From positions 806,001-870,000 of the forward strand of contig JANFOG010000006.1 in assembly GCA_024336345.1 (NCBI GenBank): DNA of 64,000 nt. The letters are read 5' to 3'. Positions 63,624-64,000 of the stretch are shown here, piece after piece. A program made the position numbers and the translations under genes. The notes beneath the pieces are model-generated. The model saw only the letters and a program-made list of their open reading frames with translations, searched no databases and was not told where the DNA came from. This stretch comes from Mariannaea sp. PMI_226. Lineage: Eukaryota; Ascomycota; Sordariomycetes; Hypocreales; Nectriaceae. Numbering within the stretch: position 1 is the first letter of the stretch; the number at the start of each line of letters is the position of its first letter.

Positions 63624-63966
63624 AGAGGGAGAAGATGTAGCAGTAGGTAGTTGGCAAATATACATTGCGTGTTGCTGTATCTATGCATATTGTACCAATG
63701 AAGCCCCCTTGCTGTGACAAAGCGACAACTTTGTAGACCATGTATGCGAAGCAATGTTCTAGGACCCGAGTGATTCTGACGGATAGTCGAACAGAGATAC
63801 AAAGAGGAGTGAATCACGATTAAGGATTGTCCATATAAAACCCCTTCTGAATCTCCAGTCCGCATATTCTCTCCTTGAACTCCACACAATATCATTAACC
63901 ACGTTCAATCAAACCAGACAAGAAAGAACCCAATCAACCAAGAATTACCATACTACCAAATCAGCA
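63624..63966 (+). promoter_or_regulatory. Spacer and promoter of copy D
   Basis: Contains a TATAAAA element at 63834-63840, 133 bases before the copy D start, followed by an A/C-rich leader. No gene is seen. Confidence 0.5.
63834..63840 (+). promoter_or_regulatory. TATA box of copy D
   Basis: TATAAAA, 133 bases upstream of the truncated copy D start codon. Confidence 0.55.
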
Positions 63967-64000
63967 ATGTGTATTCAACACGTCAAAGAGTTCAACTGCA
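63967..64000 (+). CDS. Small Met-Cys cysteine-rich protein, copy D (cut by window end)
   Basis: Only the first 11 codons are inside the window: MCIQHVKEFNC. They have Met-Cys at the start and Cys at position 11, the same MC-x8-C spacing as copies A, B and C. Together with the TATA box at a matching distance and the regular spacing from copy C (634 bases start to start), this supports a fourth family member. The rest is not visible, so completeness cannot be judged. Confidence 0.5.
   Translation, partial: MCIQHVKEFNC

Overview
The window reads as nuclear DNA of a filamentous ascomycete fungus, most likely a Sordariomycete and plausibly Hypocreales (inference from gene content and style, not a species call). 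The genes are split by short introns of about 45-140 nt with GTRNGT donors and YAG acceptors. Promoters carry CT-rich tracts, and intergenic DNA is full of microsatellites and homopolymers. Twelve complete protein genes and two-to-three further small ones can be supported, plus one gene cut by the right edge. No tRNA, rRNA or CRISPR array was found.

Layout, left to right. From 3.1 to 5.1 kb on the minus strand lies a 6-phosphofructo-2-kinase whose bisphosphatase half has lost its catalytic His. It is divergent from TOM40 (6.9-8.1 kb, plus), the mitochondrial outer-membrane import channel. From 9.4 to 12.3 kb (minus) is a ubiquitin-specific protease that ends in a CaaX box. A 3.6 kb spacer containing an AT-rich island leads to the mitochondrial ribosomal protein uL5m (15.9-17.1 kb, plus), which is tail-to-tail with the Hsp70 exchange factor FES1 (17.4-18.1 kb, minus). 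Gamma-type actin follows (21.5-23.1 kb, plus). Next come a mitochondrial GGQ ribosome-rescue factor (23.6-24.3 kb, minus) and, divergent from it, a small serine-palmitoyltransferase-subunit-like membrane protein (24.9-25.4 kb, plus). ELP2 (26.3-29.0 kb, minus) and URM1 (30.3-31.5 kb, plus) are divergent neighbours. A four-finger C2H2 transcription factor occupies 34.8-36.5 kb (minus).

The transcription factor is followed by about 25 kb (36.5-61.7 kb) in which I recognise no protein gene. This stretch has many simple repeats and G-rich tracts on the plus strand. All of it lies upstream of the zinc-finger gene. At the right edge, four short intronless genes stand in a row on the plus strand (61.7, 62.7, 63.3 and 64.0 kb, the last truncated). 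They share a cysteine spacing that begins with Met-Cys and is followed by a charged tail. I know of no named family for them, and they are the best candidate here for something undescribed.

Functional themes. ELP2 and URM1 act on the same tRNA nucleotide: Elongator builds the mcm5 side chain and Urm1 delivers sulfur to make mcm5s2U34. TOM40, uL5m and the rescue factor all serve mitochondrial biogenesis or translation. The remaining genes (actin, FES1, 6PF2K, USP, SPT subunit) are housekeeping or regulatory.
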